DNA of 42,226 nucleotides from Actinoplanes oryzae. Lineage in GTDB: Bacteria; Actinomycetota; Actinomycetes; Mycobacteriales; Micromonosporaceae. Position numbers and translations under genes: made by a program. The notes under the pieces were generated by a model. The model was given only the letters and a program-made list of their open reading frames with translations. It was not told the origin of the DNA and did no database searches. Of the stretch, positions 7,651 to 17,502 are shown piece after piece. The number at the start of each line of letters is the position of its first letter. Within the stretch, counting starts at the first letter, position 1. The stretch spans positions 1-42,226 of the forward strand of contig NZ_JAUQWH010000075.1 of assembly GCF_030757795.1 (NCBI RefSeq), in the 5' to 3' direction.

Positions 7651-8357
7651 ACATCAACCACGTGGACCTCGCCGGCTACCTGACCAAGTCGCTGGACGCG
7701 GACGAGCACCGGCAGGCCGAGGAACACCTCGCGACCTGCGCCGAGTGCCGCGCCGAGGCCGAATCCCTGCAGGAGTGGACCATGGCGCTGGAAGCCGTGC
7801 CCGAGGCGATGCTGCTGGACGGCCCACCCGACGACGCCGACCTGCTGCTGCAGCGCACGTTGCGGCAGATCCGCCAGGAGTCGTCCGGGGCGAACCGCCG
7901 CCGCTCGACGCTCGTGGGCGTCGCGGCCGCCGTGGTCGTCGCCGCGGCGGTGGCCGGGGGTGCCGCGGTCGGCCGCTTCACCTCCCCGAGCGACGCGCCG
8001 CCCGTCGCCCAGCCCACGGCCGCGGTGTCGTCCGGGCCGACGGCCGCGCCGGGCACCCGTACGGCCACCGCGGTCGACGCCACGACCGGCGCACGCATCA
8101 CCGTCGCGCTGACCCCGGCGCCGGGCTGGATCCGCGTCAAGGCGGCCGTGGCCGGCATCCCGCAGGGCGAGCGGTGCCTGCTGCAGGTCGTCGACAAGTC
8201 GGGCAAGGTGACGCTCGCGGGCAGCTGGCTCGTCTCCGAGGCGGGCGCCGACGACGGGACCACCCTGGACGGCAGCGCGCTCGTGCCGCTCGACCAGGTC
8301 GGCTCGGTGCGGGTCGTGACCGAGGGCGGCAAGCAGTACACCAGCGTTTCTCTGTAG
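7647..8357 (+). CDS. Zinc-finger (zf-HC2) transmembrane anti-sigma factor
   Basis: The 236-residue protein starts at the ATGA overlap with the sigma gene. The N-terminal zf-HC2/ZAS domain holds HLATCAEC (the HxxxCxxC zinc motif, about residues 27-34). A single transmembrane segment lies at about 90-110 (VAAAVVVAAAVAGG). The extracytoplasmic part has a Ser/Thr/Pro linker and a compact beta-rich domain (ITVALTPAPGWIRVKAAVAG onward) with one Cys. The topology fits an anti-sigma factor that holds the upstream sigma factor at the membrane and senses something outside. The C-terminal domain resembles the one on the second anti-sigma factor at 26629, so the two modules are probably paralogous. Confidence 0.92.
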   Translation: MNINHVDLAGYLTKSLDADEHRQAEEHLATCAECRAEAESLQEWTMALEAVPEAMLLDGPPDDADLLLQRTLRQIRQESSGANRRRSTLVGVAAAVVVAAAVAGGAAVGRFTSPSDAPPVAQPTAAVSSGPTAAPGTRTATAVDATTGARITVALTPAPGWIRVKAAVAGIPQGERCLLQVVDKSGKVTLAGSWLVSEAGADDGTTLDGSALVPLDQVGSVRVVTEGGKQYTSVSL

Positions 8358-8369
8358 CACCGGGGGGAG

Positions 8370-8397
8370 CGGGGCGGTCCTGTCCGGGGCCGTCCCG
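8370..8397 (+). terminator. Possible terminator hairpin after the anti-sigma gene
   Basis: An 11-bp stem with two G-U pairs (8370-8380 with 8387-8397) and a 6-nt loop begins 13 bases after the stop. No T-run follows, so the call is weak. Confidence 0.35.
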
Positions 8398-8419
8398 TTC
8401 GCATGCGCAGCGTGACGTA

Positions 8420-8448
8420 TTGACGATCTCCTGTGTCGCGGATTACGG
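8420..8448 (+). promoter_or_regulatory. Putative promoter of the glycosidase operon
   Basis: TTGACG at 8420-8425 is followed at 16-17 bases by ATTACGG (8442-8448). The two LacI-type candidate sites lie 20 and 85 bases downstream, as expected for repressible transcription. Confidence 0.35.
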
Positions 8449-8466
8449 TCCCTGTTACCACCCTGT

Positions 8467-8478
8467 TAAAACGTTTCA
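8467..8478. promoter_or_regulatory. LacI-type operator candidate, distal
   Basis: TAAAACGTTTCA is a near-palindrome around a central CG, with one mismatched pair, and close to the TGAAACGTTTCA type of LacI-family site. It lies between the putative promoter and the GH78 start. Confidence 0.5.
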
Positions 8479-8532
8479 CGATCACGGTTAACAGCTTGCG
8501 GCGTCCACCACGCCGCCAGTTTGTGGTGCCCT

Positions 8533-8550
8533 TGAAACGATTCCGGGACA
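8533..8550. promoter_or_regulatory. LacI-type operator candidate shared with the sugar importer
   Basis: TGAAACGATTCCGGGACA carries a GAAACG half-site. Its GAAACGAT-YCCG-nn-ACA part recurs upstream of the sugar-binding protein gene at 36353-36369. The AGGAG ribosome-binding site of the GH78 gene begins at its last base (8550-8554), so occupancy could also affect translation initiation. Confidence 0.5.
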
Positions 8551-8559
8551 GGAGTCGCC

Positions 8560-11500
8560 GTGCGTCGCAGCATCACCGTCCTGCTCACCGCCGTCCTGGC
8601 GGCCACCGGAACAGCCGTTCCGGCCAGTGCCGCCCCGCCCGCCCCCACCTTCCTGCGCAGCGATCACCAGGATCGTCCACTGGGCACCGACGCCACCGCG
8701 CCGGAGCTGAGCTGGCGGATCGCCACGCCGACCCAGACGGCGTACCGGATCCAGGCCGCGACCTCCCTCGCCAAGCTGCTCCGCAAGCCGGACCTCTGGG
8801 ACTCCGGCCGCGTCGGGAGCAGCGAGAGCGAGACCGTCTACCGGGGCAAGCCGATCGGCAGCCGCCAGCGCGTCTACTGGCGCGTCCGCACCTGGTCCGG
8901 CGCGGCCGGCGGCTGGAGTGCGCCGACCTGGTTCGAGACCGGCCTCCGGGACTGGTCCGCCGGTTGGATCGCCAACAAGCGGTGGCAGCTCAGCACCAAG
9001 GCGGCCGAGCCGGTCGTGGTCGACCTGCCCGCCCGCGACGCCCGGTACGTCCGCCTCGACGTGACCAAGCTCGGCCTGCCCCTCGCCGAGCAGCCGATCA
9101 ACGCGCAGAACCAGCTCGTGACGGCCGGCGACGCCCGGCGCTTCCCGCAGCTCACCTATCGGCTGCAGCTCGCCGAGGTGCAGGTGCGCGACTCGGCCGA
9201 CCCGGGCGTCAACCTGGCCGCGGGCCGGGAGAAGTTCGTGACCGCCTCGGAGACCGAGACCGTCCGCAAGGAGTGGGAGCCGGGCCTGATCGCCGACGGG
9301 CTCACCACCTCGAACCCGGAGGAGGCGAGCAACGCGGGCTACCAGAGTGCCGCGCACGCCGGCCCCGACGCGAGCATCCAGCTGACCATCGATCTGGGCA
9401 CGGCCAAGCGCGTCGATCAGGTGCTGCTCTATCCGCGCACGGACACGCTGACCGCGGACGGCAGGACGCCGAACTTTCCGGTGGACTACAGGATCCAGAC
9501 CGCGGAGGCGGACGAGTTCACCGATGCCGCGACGATCACCGGGCAGAAGACCCCGGACACCTGGCTCCCCGAGGCACTGCCGCTCTTCGCGCGTGACTTC
9601 CTCGTCGACACATCGGTCACCAGCGCCCGCCTCTATGTGAGTGGCCTCGGCGTCTACGTCCCCAGCCTCAACGGGCAGCGGGTCGGCGACGCGGTGCTCG
9701 AGCCTGGCAACACTGACTACGCCGACCGGGTCACCTACGCGGCCTATGACGTCACGTCGCAACTGCGCAGGGGTGCCAACACGATCGGCATCGCGGTCGG
9801 CAACGGCACGGCGGACGCGCTGCACACCGCGGGCCGCTATCGGAAGTTCGCGCGTACGGCCGCGGACCCGCAAGTCATCGCCCAGCTGGAGCTGACCCTC
9901 GCCGACGGCAGCAGGCAGCGGATCGGCACGGACAGCACCTGGCGCACCACGCTCGGGGCGACGACGGCCTCGAACTGGTACGGCGGCGAGGACTACGACG
10001 CCCGCCGCGAGATCCCGGGCTGGAACAAGCCGGGCGGCAAGGCGACGTGGGACACCGTGGTGCCCGGGCAGCGGGTCGGCGCACTCACCGGCCGGCTCAG
10101 CGAGCCCGTCCGGGTCGTCGAGAAGCTGCCGGCCGTGCAGACCGGCACCATCTACGACCTCGGACGCGTCATCGCGGGCATCCCGCAGCTCACGGTCACC
10201 GCGCCGAGGGGCACGACGATCCGGGTCTTCCCCGCCGAGGCGCTGCGCGACGGCCACGCCGACCAGTCGAAGAGCAACGTCGGCGCCCCGATCTGGGACA
10301 GCTTCACCAGCGGCGGCCGGACGCAGACGTGGAGTCCCGACTTCGGCTACCACAGCTTCCGCTACCTGGAGGTGGTCGGCGACGCCCGGGTCAGCGTCAC
10401 CGGTCTGCGGGTCATGGCCGACAACCCCTCCGCCGGTACGTTCACCAGCTCCAACGAGATCGTCAACGGCATCCACCGGCTCACCCGCCACGCCGTCGAG
10501 AGCAACATGAACAGCGTCCTCACCGACTGCCCGAGCCGCGAGAAGCTGGGCTGGCTCGAGCAGGACCAGCTGGCCTTCGACGCGATCGCGCGCAACTACG
10601 ACGTCCGGGCGTACCTGGACAAGATCGTGCGGGACATGGCGGACGGGCAGGAGGCGTCCGGTCTCGTGCCCAGCACCGTGCCCGACTACGTGACGCTGGC
10701 CGGCTCCTACCGGGACGACCCGAACTGGGGTGGCGCCCTGGTGCTCGTGCCGCTGCAGGTCTACCGCACGTACGGCGACACCGCTCAGCTGGAGACCTAC
10801 TGGCCGCGCATGCGGCAGTACCTGTCCTACCTGGAGGGACAGACGGCCCGCTGGGTGAACGGCGTCTACGACTACGGGCTCGGCGACTGGATCACCACCG
10901 AGAAGCCGGCCATGCCCAAGGCGATCCCGGGCAGCTTCGGCATCTGGCGGATCGCGGACGGGATGGCGCAGATCGCCGGCGTGCTCGGTGAGGATCCGGC
11001 CCCCTACCGTGCCAAGGCGGACGCGCTCGCGGCAGCCGTCTGGGCCAAGTACTACGACCCGGCCACCGGCCTCTTCGGCGGCGGCGGTCAGGGCGCGACG
11101 GCCCTCGCCCTCGACATGGGCGCGGTGCCCGCGGACCTCCAGGCGGCCCAGCTCCGGCACCTCGTCGACAGCGTCCAGGGCGCCGGGAACCACCTGGTCA
11201 TGGGCGAGATCTCGTTCCCGTCCGTGCTCCGGGTCCTCTCGGCGAACGGCCGCGACGACGTCGTCTACGCGGTCGCGTCGCAGACGACCAGCCCGAGCCT
11301 CGGCTACCAGGTCGTGCGGGGCAACACGTCGCTCGGCGAGACCTGGGACGGCGGCAGCGGCCAGTCGCAGAACCACTTCATGCTCGGCGCGCTCGACTCC
11401 TGGCTGCTGACCCGGCTCACCGGCATCGGCCAGGCGGACGGCTCGGCCGGCTTCCGGGAACTCGTCATCGATCCGGCGATGGTCGGCGACCTGACCAGCG

Positions 11501-11670
11501 TGGCAGGCAGCTACGACACCCCGCACGGCCCGGTGGCGGTGTCCTGGCAGCGCACCGGCGCGGGAACCGACCTCCGGGTCACCGTTCCGAACGGCACGAC
11601 CGCCGAGGTCCATCTGCCCGGCGGCAAGGTCCGCACTGTCGGCCCCGGCACCTGGAGCTTCCATGCCTAG
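8560..11670 (+). CDS. Secreted GH78 alpha-L-rhamnosidase with inserted discoidin-like domain
   Basis: This 1036-residue enzyme has a Sec signal peptide ending VPASA (about residue 25). An N-terminal Fn3-like domain (APELSWRIATPTQTAYRIQA) is followed by a discoidin-type insertion at about 150-335 (ARYVRLDV, NLAAGREKF, IQLTIDLGTAKRVDQVLLYPR). The rhamnosidase N domain then has LNGQRVGDAVLEPGNTDY, and an (alpha/alpha)6 barrel follows. TDCPSREKLGWLEQD begins at residue 655 and holds the candidate catalytic Asp656 and Glu661; GNTSLGETWDGG carries the second acidic residue. It ends in a rhamnosid_C beta-sandwich. It should release terminal alpha-L-rhamnose outside the cell. GTG start with AGGAG at 8550. 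It overlaps the next gene by 8 bases and leads a four-glycosidase operon. Confidence 0.93.
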   Translation: MRRSITVLLTAVLAATGTAVPASAAPPAPTFLRSDHQDRPLGTDATAPELSWRIATPTQTAYRIQAATSLAKLLRKPDLWDSGRVGSSESETVYRGKPIGSRQRVYWRVRTWSGAAGGWSAPTWFETGLRDWSAGWIANKRWQLSTKAAEPVVVDLPARDARYVRLDVTKLGLPLAEQPINAQNQLVTAGDARRFPQLTYRLQLAEVQVRDSADPGVNLAAGREKFVTASETETVRKEWEPGLIADGLTTSNPEEASNAGYQSAAHAGPDASIQLTIDLGTAKRVDQVLLYPRTDTLTADGRTPNFPVDYRIQTAEADEFTDAATITGQKTPDTWLPEALPLFARDFLVDTSVTSARLYVSGLGVYVPSLNGQRVGDAVLEPGNTDYADRVTYAAYDVTSQLRRGANTIGIAVGNGTADALHTAGRYRKFARTAADPQVIAQLELTLADGSRQRIGTDSTWRTTLGATTASNWYGGEDYDARREIPGWNKPGGKATWDTVVPGQRVGALTGRLSEPVRVVEKLPAVQTGTIYDLGRVIAGIPQLTVTAPRGTTIRVFPAEALRDGHADQSKSNVGAPIWDSFTSGGRTQTWSPDFGYHSFRYLEVVGDARVSVTGLRVMADNPSAGTFTSSNEIVNGIHRLTRHAVESNMNSVLTDCPSREKLGWLEQDQLAFDAIARNYDVRAYLDKIVRDMADGQEASGLVPSTVPDYVTLAGSYRDDPNWGGALVLVPLQVYRTYGDTAQLETYWPRMRQYLSYLEGQTARWVNGVYDYGLGDWITTEKPAMPKAIPGSFGIWRIADGMAQIAGVLGEDPAPYRAKADALAAAVWAKYYDPATGLFGGGGQGATALALDMGAVPADLQAAQLRHLVDSVQGAGNHLVMGEISFPSVLRVLSANGRDDVVYAVASQTTSPSLGYQVVRGNTSLGETWDGGSGQSQNHFMLGALDSWLLTRLTGIGQADGSAGFRELVIDPAMVGDLTSVAGSYDTPHGPVAVSWQRTGAGTDLRVTVPNGTTAEVHLPGGKVRTVGPGTWSFHA

Positions 11671-14600
11671 AGCACTGGTGATCCTGCTGACCGTCGTCCT
11701 GGGACTCGCGGCGCCGGCCGAAGCGAGAGCAGGGTTCGGCCCCGCGGCGTTCACGAACCCGTCGAAGAGCAGCATGCCCGCCGTCTACTGGTACTGGAAC
11801 AACACGATCACGACCGCGATCACCGACCGGCAGATGGCGGAGATGCGCGCCAAGGGGATCCACGAGGCGGTCCTCTTCCCGTACGGCGGGGACGCCATGC
11901 AGCCCGCCTTCTTCACCGAGGCGTGGTTCTCGCTGGTGGAGCACGTGCTGCGGGAGGCGCAGCGCACCGGCATGAAGATCTGGCTGTTCAACGACAACAA
12001 CTTCCCGAGCGGCCGGGCCGCCGGTTACGTCGTCAACGGCGGCACGGTCGGCACCCGGACGTTCCCGGCCCGGCCGGAGCTCCGGCTCAAGGCGCTGCTG
12101 CGCTCGACCCGCGTGGTCGACGGACCGGCGACGCTGACCCTCGCGCGGACCAGCGGGCTCAGCGTCGACAGCGGCAAGCTGGTCGTCGACCCGGCCACCA
12201 GGCCCGGCGCCGCGGCGCTGCAGCCGGGCACGGGCTGGACGGACTACACGGTCACCGGCAAGGTCACGCTCACCACGGGCGGGACCCAGCTGTGGGTACG
12301 CGCGGACGCCACCGGCACGCGCGGCTATCTCGTGGACGTCGACGTCAAGGGCGTGGCGAGCGTCTATCGGGTCGACGACGGCGTGAAGACGCGACTCACC
12401 ACCGGCGTCGCGACGCCCGGCTTCTCGGCGACCCGGGCGCAGACGGTCACCGTGAAGGTCAGCGGGGACACCATCGCGCCGACGATCAACAACACCGTGC
12501 AACCGGTCGCGACGGATGCCACGTACCGGCAAGGCGCCGCAGCCGTGGCGGCCGAGGGCACCCAGCGGTCGCAGTGGGACACGTTGACCGTGTGGAACCC
12601 GGCGGGCGACACGCTGTGGACGAACGACTTCACCGACGCCACCGGGCTGGCCGGCTTCGCGCAGGACCGGGTGAGCCTGCCGGGCATCACCGCGGCCGCC
12701 GCCCGGCCGGTCGGAAGCACGGCGATCACCGAGATCAGCGGCTCGACCTGGAAGGTGCCGGCCGGACGCTGGCAGGTCGACGTCTTCGCCTCGACGCTGC
12801 TGCGGGACGACTCCAGCGGCTATGTGCGCAACTACCTCGACCTGCTCGACCCGGCGGCGGTCGACGCGTGGCTCGACGTGGTCCCGGCCGAGTACGCCCG
12901 CCGCTGGCCGTGGGCCATGGGCACGGTCGTCCCGGGCTTCTGGGACGACGAGTCGTTCATCGCCTCGGCGCAACCCCACCCGTTCAAGCGGCTCCCGTGG
13001 TCGCCGGGGCTGGCCGACGCGGTCGAGGCGGCCGGGGGCAGACCGGGGACGGCGTACCTGGCGGCGGCCGACGGGATCGATCCGGCCGGGGGCGCGTACT
13101 GGCGGGCGGTGAACAACCTCTTCGCGACCAGCTACTACCAGCGGCAGGCCGAGTGGATGGCCCGGCACGGCCTGAAGCTGATCTCGAACCCGCTGCTGGA
13201 CGAGGAGGGCCCGCAGGACCGGATGATCAGCACCGGCGACCTGAGCAAGGACAACCAGTGGGCGCAGGTGCCGGGCAGCGACATGATCACCACCGACTAC
13301 ACGGCGGGCAAGCAGACGATGCTGGCGCGCAACTCGGCGTCGGCCGCGCACCAGAGCGGCGCGGAACGCGTGGTCATGGAGACCTTCGGCAACGGCGGCT
13401 GGCAGATCGCGCCCGACTACATGCACGCCACGGTCGGCGCGCTGGCGGCCCGGGGCGTCAACCAGACGTTCCTGCACGCCATGTGGACCGACGAGACGAA
13501 CGTCAACTTCCCGCCGCCGTTCGGGCCGCGCAGCACCTTCTGGGCCGAGATGCCCACGGTCGACACGTGGATCGGCCGGGTCATGGAGCTGGGCCGCGGC
13601 ACCGACCTCGCCGAGACGGCCCTGATCCAGCCGCAGCGCGCCGCCGAGCAGACCAGGGCGACGGCGAACACTCTCGACGAGGACTTCGCGGAGACCGCGT
13701 TCGAGCTGGAACGCCGGCAGATCGACTTCGACCTGGTGACCGACAACGCGCTGGCGGGCGACCCGGCGACCCGGTTCCCCGCCACGTCGTCGCGAGGGGT
13801 ATTGCACGTCGGCAAGGCCGACTACCGGCAGGTCGTCCTGCCGCCCACGCCGATCCTGGACCTGGCTGCCGCGAAGCAACTCGCCGCCTTCGTCCGAGGT
13901 GGCGGCAGGCTGGTCGCCGACGAGTTGCCGCAGCACGAGGCGACCGGCAAGGACGCGGAACTGCGCAACGTCCTGCGCGGGATCAGGACCTCGGTCCCCG
14001 GAGAGCAGGCCGTGACACTGCGGCCGGCGGCCGAGGCGGTGCGGGTCAAGCGGACCGGTCGCGGCGACGACGTCGCGTTCCTGCTCACCAACGAGAGCGA
14101 CCAGGTCGTGACGACCACGGCGACCTTCCCGGCGCGGGGCGTGCCGGAGATCTGGGACCCGCGCACCGGCTCGACGGCGACGGCGACGACCTACGACGGT
14201 TCCACGGTGCCGATCACGCTGCAGCCGTACGAGACCCTGGGAGTGGTCTTCCGCAACACCGAGGAGACCGCGCACCTGACGAGCGGGTCGGCCACCGAGG
14301 TGGTCGCGAGGGGTCGTGGACTGCGGGCCACGGTCACCGCCGGCGCACCCGGGACATATCGGCTCGAAGGGACTGATCGCCGTCGTGATTACCGCGGCAG
14401 TGTGACCGTCACCGATCCGCTGACGCCGATTCCGGTCGCCGGTCCGTGGACCGTGCGCCTGGAGAAGACCGGCGCCGTGGCGGAGCAGCGGCCCCTGGGC
14501 TCGTGGACGACCTTCGACCCGACGTTCTCCGGCAGTGGCGTCTACGAGACGACGGTCGCCCTGGACAAGGCGGACCTCGCGCAGCGGCGGCTCGTCCTCG

Positions 14601-14845
14601 ACCTCGGGGAGGTGCACGACCTCGCCACGGTCACCGTGAACGGCCGGGCGCTGCCGGTCGCGCTCTGGCACCCGTACGCCGTCGATGTGACCGACGCCCT
14701 GCGGCCCGGCACCAACACGATCGGCGTGCGGGTCACCAACACCCTCGCCAACTCCCGTAACAAGATCCTGCCCTCCGGGCTCGTGGGCCCGGTGACCCTG
14801 CGGCCGCAGGCCGTCGCAAACGCTCAGCTGGAGGCCGTCCGATGA
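11663..14845 (+). CDS. Secreted GH106-like glycoside hydrolase (putative alpha-L-rhamnosidase)
   Basis: The 1060-residue protein has a signal peptide ending AEARA (about residue 23). The N-terminal catalytic region resembles GH106 and related large TIM-barrel enzymes: PAVYWYWNNTITTAITDRQM, KGIHEAVLFPYGG, WLFNDNNFPSGRAAGYV, later VVPGFWDDESF, ISNPLLDEEG and VMETFGNGGWQ. An inserted beta-sandwich domain lies at about 175-330. The C-terminus (about 930-1050) is a galactose-binding-like sandwich with VTVNGRALPVALW and LRPGTNTIGVRVTNTLAN. It probably removes rhamnose or a related deoxy-sugar from pectic glycans, but substrate cannot be fixed by sequence alone. Its ATG lies inside the end of the GH78 gene and its stop overlaps the next start, so translation is coupled on both sides. 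I could not pick catalytic Glu residues confidently. Confidence 0.82.
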   Translation: MPRALVILLTVVLGLAAPAEARAGFGPAAFTNPSKSSMPAVYWYWNNTITTAITDRQMAEMRAKGIHEAVLFPYGGDAMQPAFFTEAWFSLVEHVLREAQRTGMKIWLFNDNNFPSGRAAGYVVNGGTVGTRTFPARPELRLKALLRSTRVVDGPATLTLARTSGLSVDSGKLVVDPATRPGAAALQPGTGWTDYTVTGKVTLTTGGTQLWVRADATGTRGYLVDVDVKGVASVYRVDDGVKTRLTTGVATPGFSATRAQTVTVKVSGDTIAPTINNTVQPVATDATYRQGAAAVAAEGTQRSQWDTLTVWNPAGDTLWTNDFTDATGLAGFAQDRVSLPGITAAAARPVGSTAITEISGSTWKVPAGRWQVDVFASTLLRDDSSGYVRNYLDLLDPAAVDAWLDVVPAEYARRWPWAMGTVVPGFWDDESFIASAQPHPFKRLPWSPGLADAVEAAGGRPGTAYLAAADGIDPAGGAYWRAVNNLFATSYYQRQAEWMARHGLKLISNPLLDEEGPQDRMISTGDLSKDNQWAQVPGSDMITTDYTAGKQTMLARNSASAAHQSGAERVVMETFGNGGWQIAPDYMHATVGALAARGVNQTFLHAMWTDETNVNFPPPFGPRSTFWAEMPTVDTWIGRVMELGRGTDLAETALIQPQRAAEQTRATANTLDEDFAETAFELERRQIDFDLVTDNALAGDPATRFPATSSRGVLHVGKADYRQVVLPPTPILDLAAAKQLAAFVRGGGRLVADELPQHEATGKDAELRNVLRGIRTSVPGEQAVTLRPAAEAVRVKRTGRGDDVAFLLTNESDQVVTTTATFPARGVPEIWDPRTGSTATATTYDGSTVPITLQPYETLGVVFRNTEETAHLTSGSATEVVARGRGLRATVTAGAPGTYRLEGTDRRRDYRGSVTVTDPLTPIPVAGPWTVRLEKTGAVAEQRPLGSWTTFDPTFSGSGVYETTVALDKADLAQRRLVLDLGEVHDLATVTVNGRALPVALWHPYAVDVTDALRPGTNTIGVRVTNTLANSRNKILPSGLVGPVTLRPQAVANAQLEAVR

Positions 14846-17502
14846 AACGCCGTACGTTACTGGCCGCGAGCCTCGGCGCGGCGCTGCCGCTGCCCGGCCT
14901 GACCTTCCCGGGATCGACGTCCTTCGAGCGCCGCTTCGCCCGGCCGGGCACCGAGACGGCCGCGAAGTTCCGCTGGTGGTGGCCGCACGGCCTGGTCGAC
15001 CCGGCCGAGATCGCCCGCGAGGTGGACCAGATCGCCGACGCCGGCTTCGGCGGGGTGGAGATCCAGGACGTGCACCACAGCGTGCGGACGGACCTCGACG
15101 TCGAGGGGCACGGCTGGGGCACCCCCGCGTGGCTCACCGCCGTCGAGACCGCCCTGCGCCGCGCCAAGGCCCGCAGCCTCACCGTCGACCTGGCCATGGG
15201 CCCGTCCTGGCCGACCGCCGTGCCCACGATCACGCCCTCGCACCCCGCCGCCGCGAAGGAACTGGCCACCACGGTGACGCCTTTCACCGGCTCCTATTCC
15301 GGAACGGTGGCGGCGGACATCGTGCAGATCGCCCGGGTGGTGTCGGCGGGGGTGCTGGACCCGGCATCGGTCCGGACTCTCGAACCCGGTCAGGTCGACG
15401 TGACCGGAGAAGGCACGTGGGTGCTGCTCGCCTACACCGAGCGAGGATCGGGGCAGGAACCCGAGGGCGGCCCGCACACGTCGCCGGACTCCTACGTGGT
15501 CGACCACTTCAGCCGGGCGGGCACCGATGTGGTGCTCGGCTTCTGGCGCGAGGTCATCCTCACCCGGCGGATCCGCGAGCTGCTGCGCGACGCCGGCGGC
15601 GACCTCTTCGAGGACTCGCTGGAGATCGAGACGGACGAGACGATCTGGACGCCCGGCTTTCTGCACGAGTTCCGGCGCCGGGCCGGCTACGACCTGCTGC
15701 CCTACCTGCCGATCATCGTGCAGAAGAACGAGAAGTACCTGTACGCCTTCGACCCCGACACGTCGAACCACGTCCGCGACGACGTCGATCTCGTGCTCTC
15801 CGACCTCTATCACGAGAATCACCTGATCCCGCTGCGGGACTTCGCGCACGGTCTCGGGATGCGGCTGCGGGTCCAGCCGTACGGCCTCCGCACCGACGCC
15901 GTCCGCAGCGCCACCCTGCTCGACGTGCCCGAGAGTGAGTCGCTGGGCTTCAAGAACCTCGACGACTACCGGGTCCTCGCCTCCGGCCGGGACATGGCCG
16001 GTCACGAGCTGCTGTCGTGCGAGTCGGCGGCGTACGCGAACGGCGCCTACAGCACCACGTGGGACAAAGTGCTGCAGACGATGGGCAGCGTGTTCGCCGG
16101 GGGCGTGAATCAGGCGGTGCTGCACGGGTTCGCGTACGCCACGGCACCCGGCGCGGCGTGGCCCGGGTTCGCGGCGTTCTCGCCGTACAACGGCACCGGG
16201 ATCGGCTACGCCGAGGCGTGGGGGCCGCGGCAGCCGACGTGGCGGCACGTCAGCGATGTGGCGGGGTGGTTCGCGCGTACGCAACTGGTGTTGCGCACCG
16301 GCAGGGCCCGCACGGACCTCGCGTTCTTCCGCCAGAAGGGCTGGACGGCGACCGGCATCGGCTCGTCCTGGGCGACGAACGACGGCATCCCGATCGGCTG
16401 GACGCACGGCTTCCTCACCGAGTCCGCGCTGGACCTGCCCGGTGCCGTGGTCCGGGGCGGGCGGCTGGCGCCGGACGGCCCGGCGTACAAGGCGCTGATC
16501 CTGGAGGGGGACGCCTTCCGCGGCAAGGAGCACACGATCTCGCTGCGGGCCGCGCGGAAGCTGCTCGCCCTGGCCCGGGCCGGCCTGCCGATCGTCGTGC
16601 TCGGCGACTGGACGGCCGACGCGCACGTCACCGGCCTGGCGCAGCCCGGCGAGAACGACTCGCTGCGCGCTGTGCTCGCCGACCTGCTGAAACTGGCGAC
16701 GGTCGTGCCGGACGCGGCGGGCATCCCGGCGGCGCTCAGCGGCATCGCCCGCGACGTGGAGTACGAGCGGTCGACGCTGATGACCGTGCATCGGGTGGAC
16801 GGGGAGACGGACTACTACTACCTGGCGAACGCGCGGCACGCGGAGAACAGGAAGATCACCGACATCGACCTCGACGTGTGGCTGACCGCCCGGTCGCGCG
16901 ACGCCGTGCCGCGCCTGCTCGACGCGTGGACGGGGGAGATCTCGGGCGTCCCCTTCGTCCGCGAGGGCCGTCGGATCCGGGTCCGGGCGACGCTCAAGCC
17001 GGGTCAGTCGATGCTGATCGCGCTGCGGCCCGGGCGGATCTCGCTGCCGCCGGCCCGGACGCCGACCGGCGAGACGACCGTCCTGTCGCCGTGGGAGCTC
17101 GAGGTCGAGGACTGGCAGCCCGCGGGCGTGTCCAGGCATCGGGTCACGCTCGGCGCCTTGGCACCCTGGACGGCGATCCCGGGGCTCGAGGACGTGTCCG
17201 GTGTGGGGACCTATCGGACCTCCTTCGAGGTGCCGCGCGGGCTCAAGGCGTGGCTCGACCTGGGGGAGGTGACCGACACCTTCCGCGTACGGGTGAACGG
17301 CCGCGCGCTGCCGCCGGCCGACGTGCTCGACCCGGTCGTGGACCTGGGCCCCTGGCTGCGGCCCGGGCGCAACACCGTCGAGGTCGAGGTGGCCACGACG
17401 CTGCTCAACCGGTTGCGGACGACCAGTCCCGAGGTGTTCGGCATCGCCGCCCGGCAGGCGTACGGCCTGCTCGGGCCCGTCCAGCTGAGGTGGTACCGAT
17501 GA
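14842..17502 (+). CDS. Secreted GH106-like glycoside hydrolase with Tat-type signal
   Basis: This is an 886-residue protein, second GH106-like member of the operon. The N-terminus MKRRTLLAASLG has a twin-Arg pair before a hydrophobic stretch, suggesting Tat export; the next gene begins with nearly the same signal. GH106-type features include FRWWWPHGLVDPAEIAREVD, GFGGVEIQDV, SLTVDLAMGPSWP, DSLEIETDETIWTPGFL and SCESAAYANGAY. A C-terminal galactose-binding-like sandwich holds AWLDLGEVTDTFRVRVNGRA and LRPGRNTVEVEVATTLLNR. It is more like a classical GH106 than its upstream neighbour, so the two probably act on different linkages or branch positions. Starts and stops are joined by ATGA overlaps at both ends. 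Confidence 0.85.
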   Translation: MKRRTLLAASLGAALPLPGLTFPGSTSFERRFARPGTETAAKFRWWWPHGLVDPAEIAREVDQIADAGFGGVEIQDVHHSVRTDLDVEGHGWGTPAWLTAVETALRRAKARSLTVDLAMGPSWPTAVPTITPSHPAAAKELATTVTPFTGSYSGTVAADIVQIARVVSAGVLDPASVRTLEPGQVDVTGEGTWVLLAYTERGSGQEPEGGPHTSPDSYVVDHFSRAGTDVVLGFWREVILTRRIRELLRDAGGDLFEDSLEIETDETIWTPGFLHEFRRRAGYDLLPYLPIIVQKNEKYLYAFDPDTSNHVRDDVDLVLSDLYHENHLIPLRDFAHGLGMRLRVQPYGLRTDAVRSATLLDVPESESLGFKNLDDYRVLASGRDMAGHELLSCESAAYANGAYSTTWDKVLQTMGSVFAGGVNQAVLHGFAYATAPGAAWPGFAAFSPYNGTGIGYAEAWGPRQPTWRHVSDVAGWFARTQLVLRTGRARTDLAFFRQKGWTATGIGSSWATNDGIPIGWTHGFLTESALDLPGAVVRGGRLAPDGPAYKALILEGDAFRGKEHTISLRAARKLLALARAGLPIVVLGDWTADAHVTGLAQPGENDSLRAVLADLLKLATVVPDAAGIPAALSGIARDVEYERSTLMTVHRVDGETDYYYLANARHAENRKITDIDLDVWLTARSRDAVPRLLDAWTGEISGVPFVREGRRIRVRATLKPGQSMLIALRPGRISLPPARTPTGETTVLSPWELEVEDWQPAGVSRHRVTLGALAPWTAIPGLEDVSGVGTYRTSFEVPRGLKAWLDLGEVTDTFRVRVNGRALPPADVLDPVVDLGPWLRPGRNTVEVEVATTLLNRLRTTSPEVFGIAARQAYGLLGPVQLRWYR

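Noticed and set aside
8488..11775. Very long antisense open frame opposite the GH78 gene, and similar ones opposite other genes (for example 11579-14671)
   Set aside because: High GC leaves the opposite strand open by codon bias; the translations are Arg/Gly/Ala/His-rich without any recognisable domain, while the plus-strand proteins match known families throughout.
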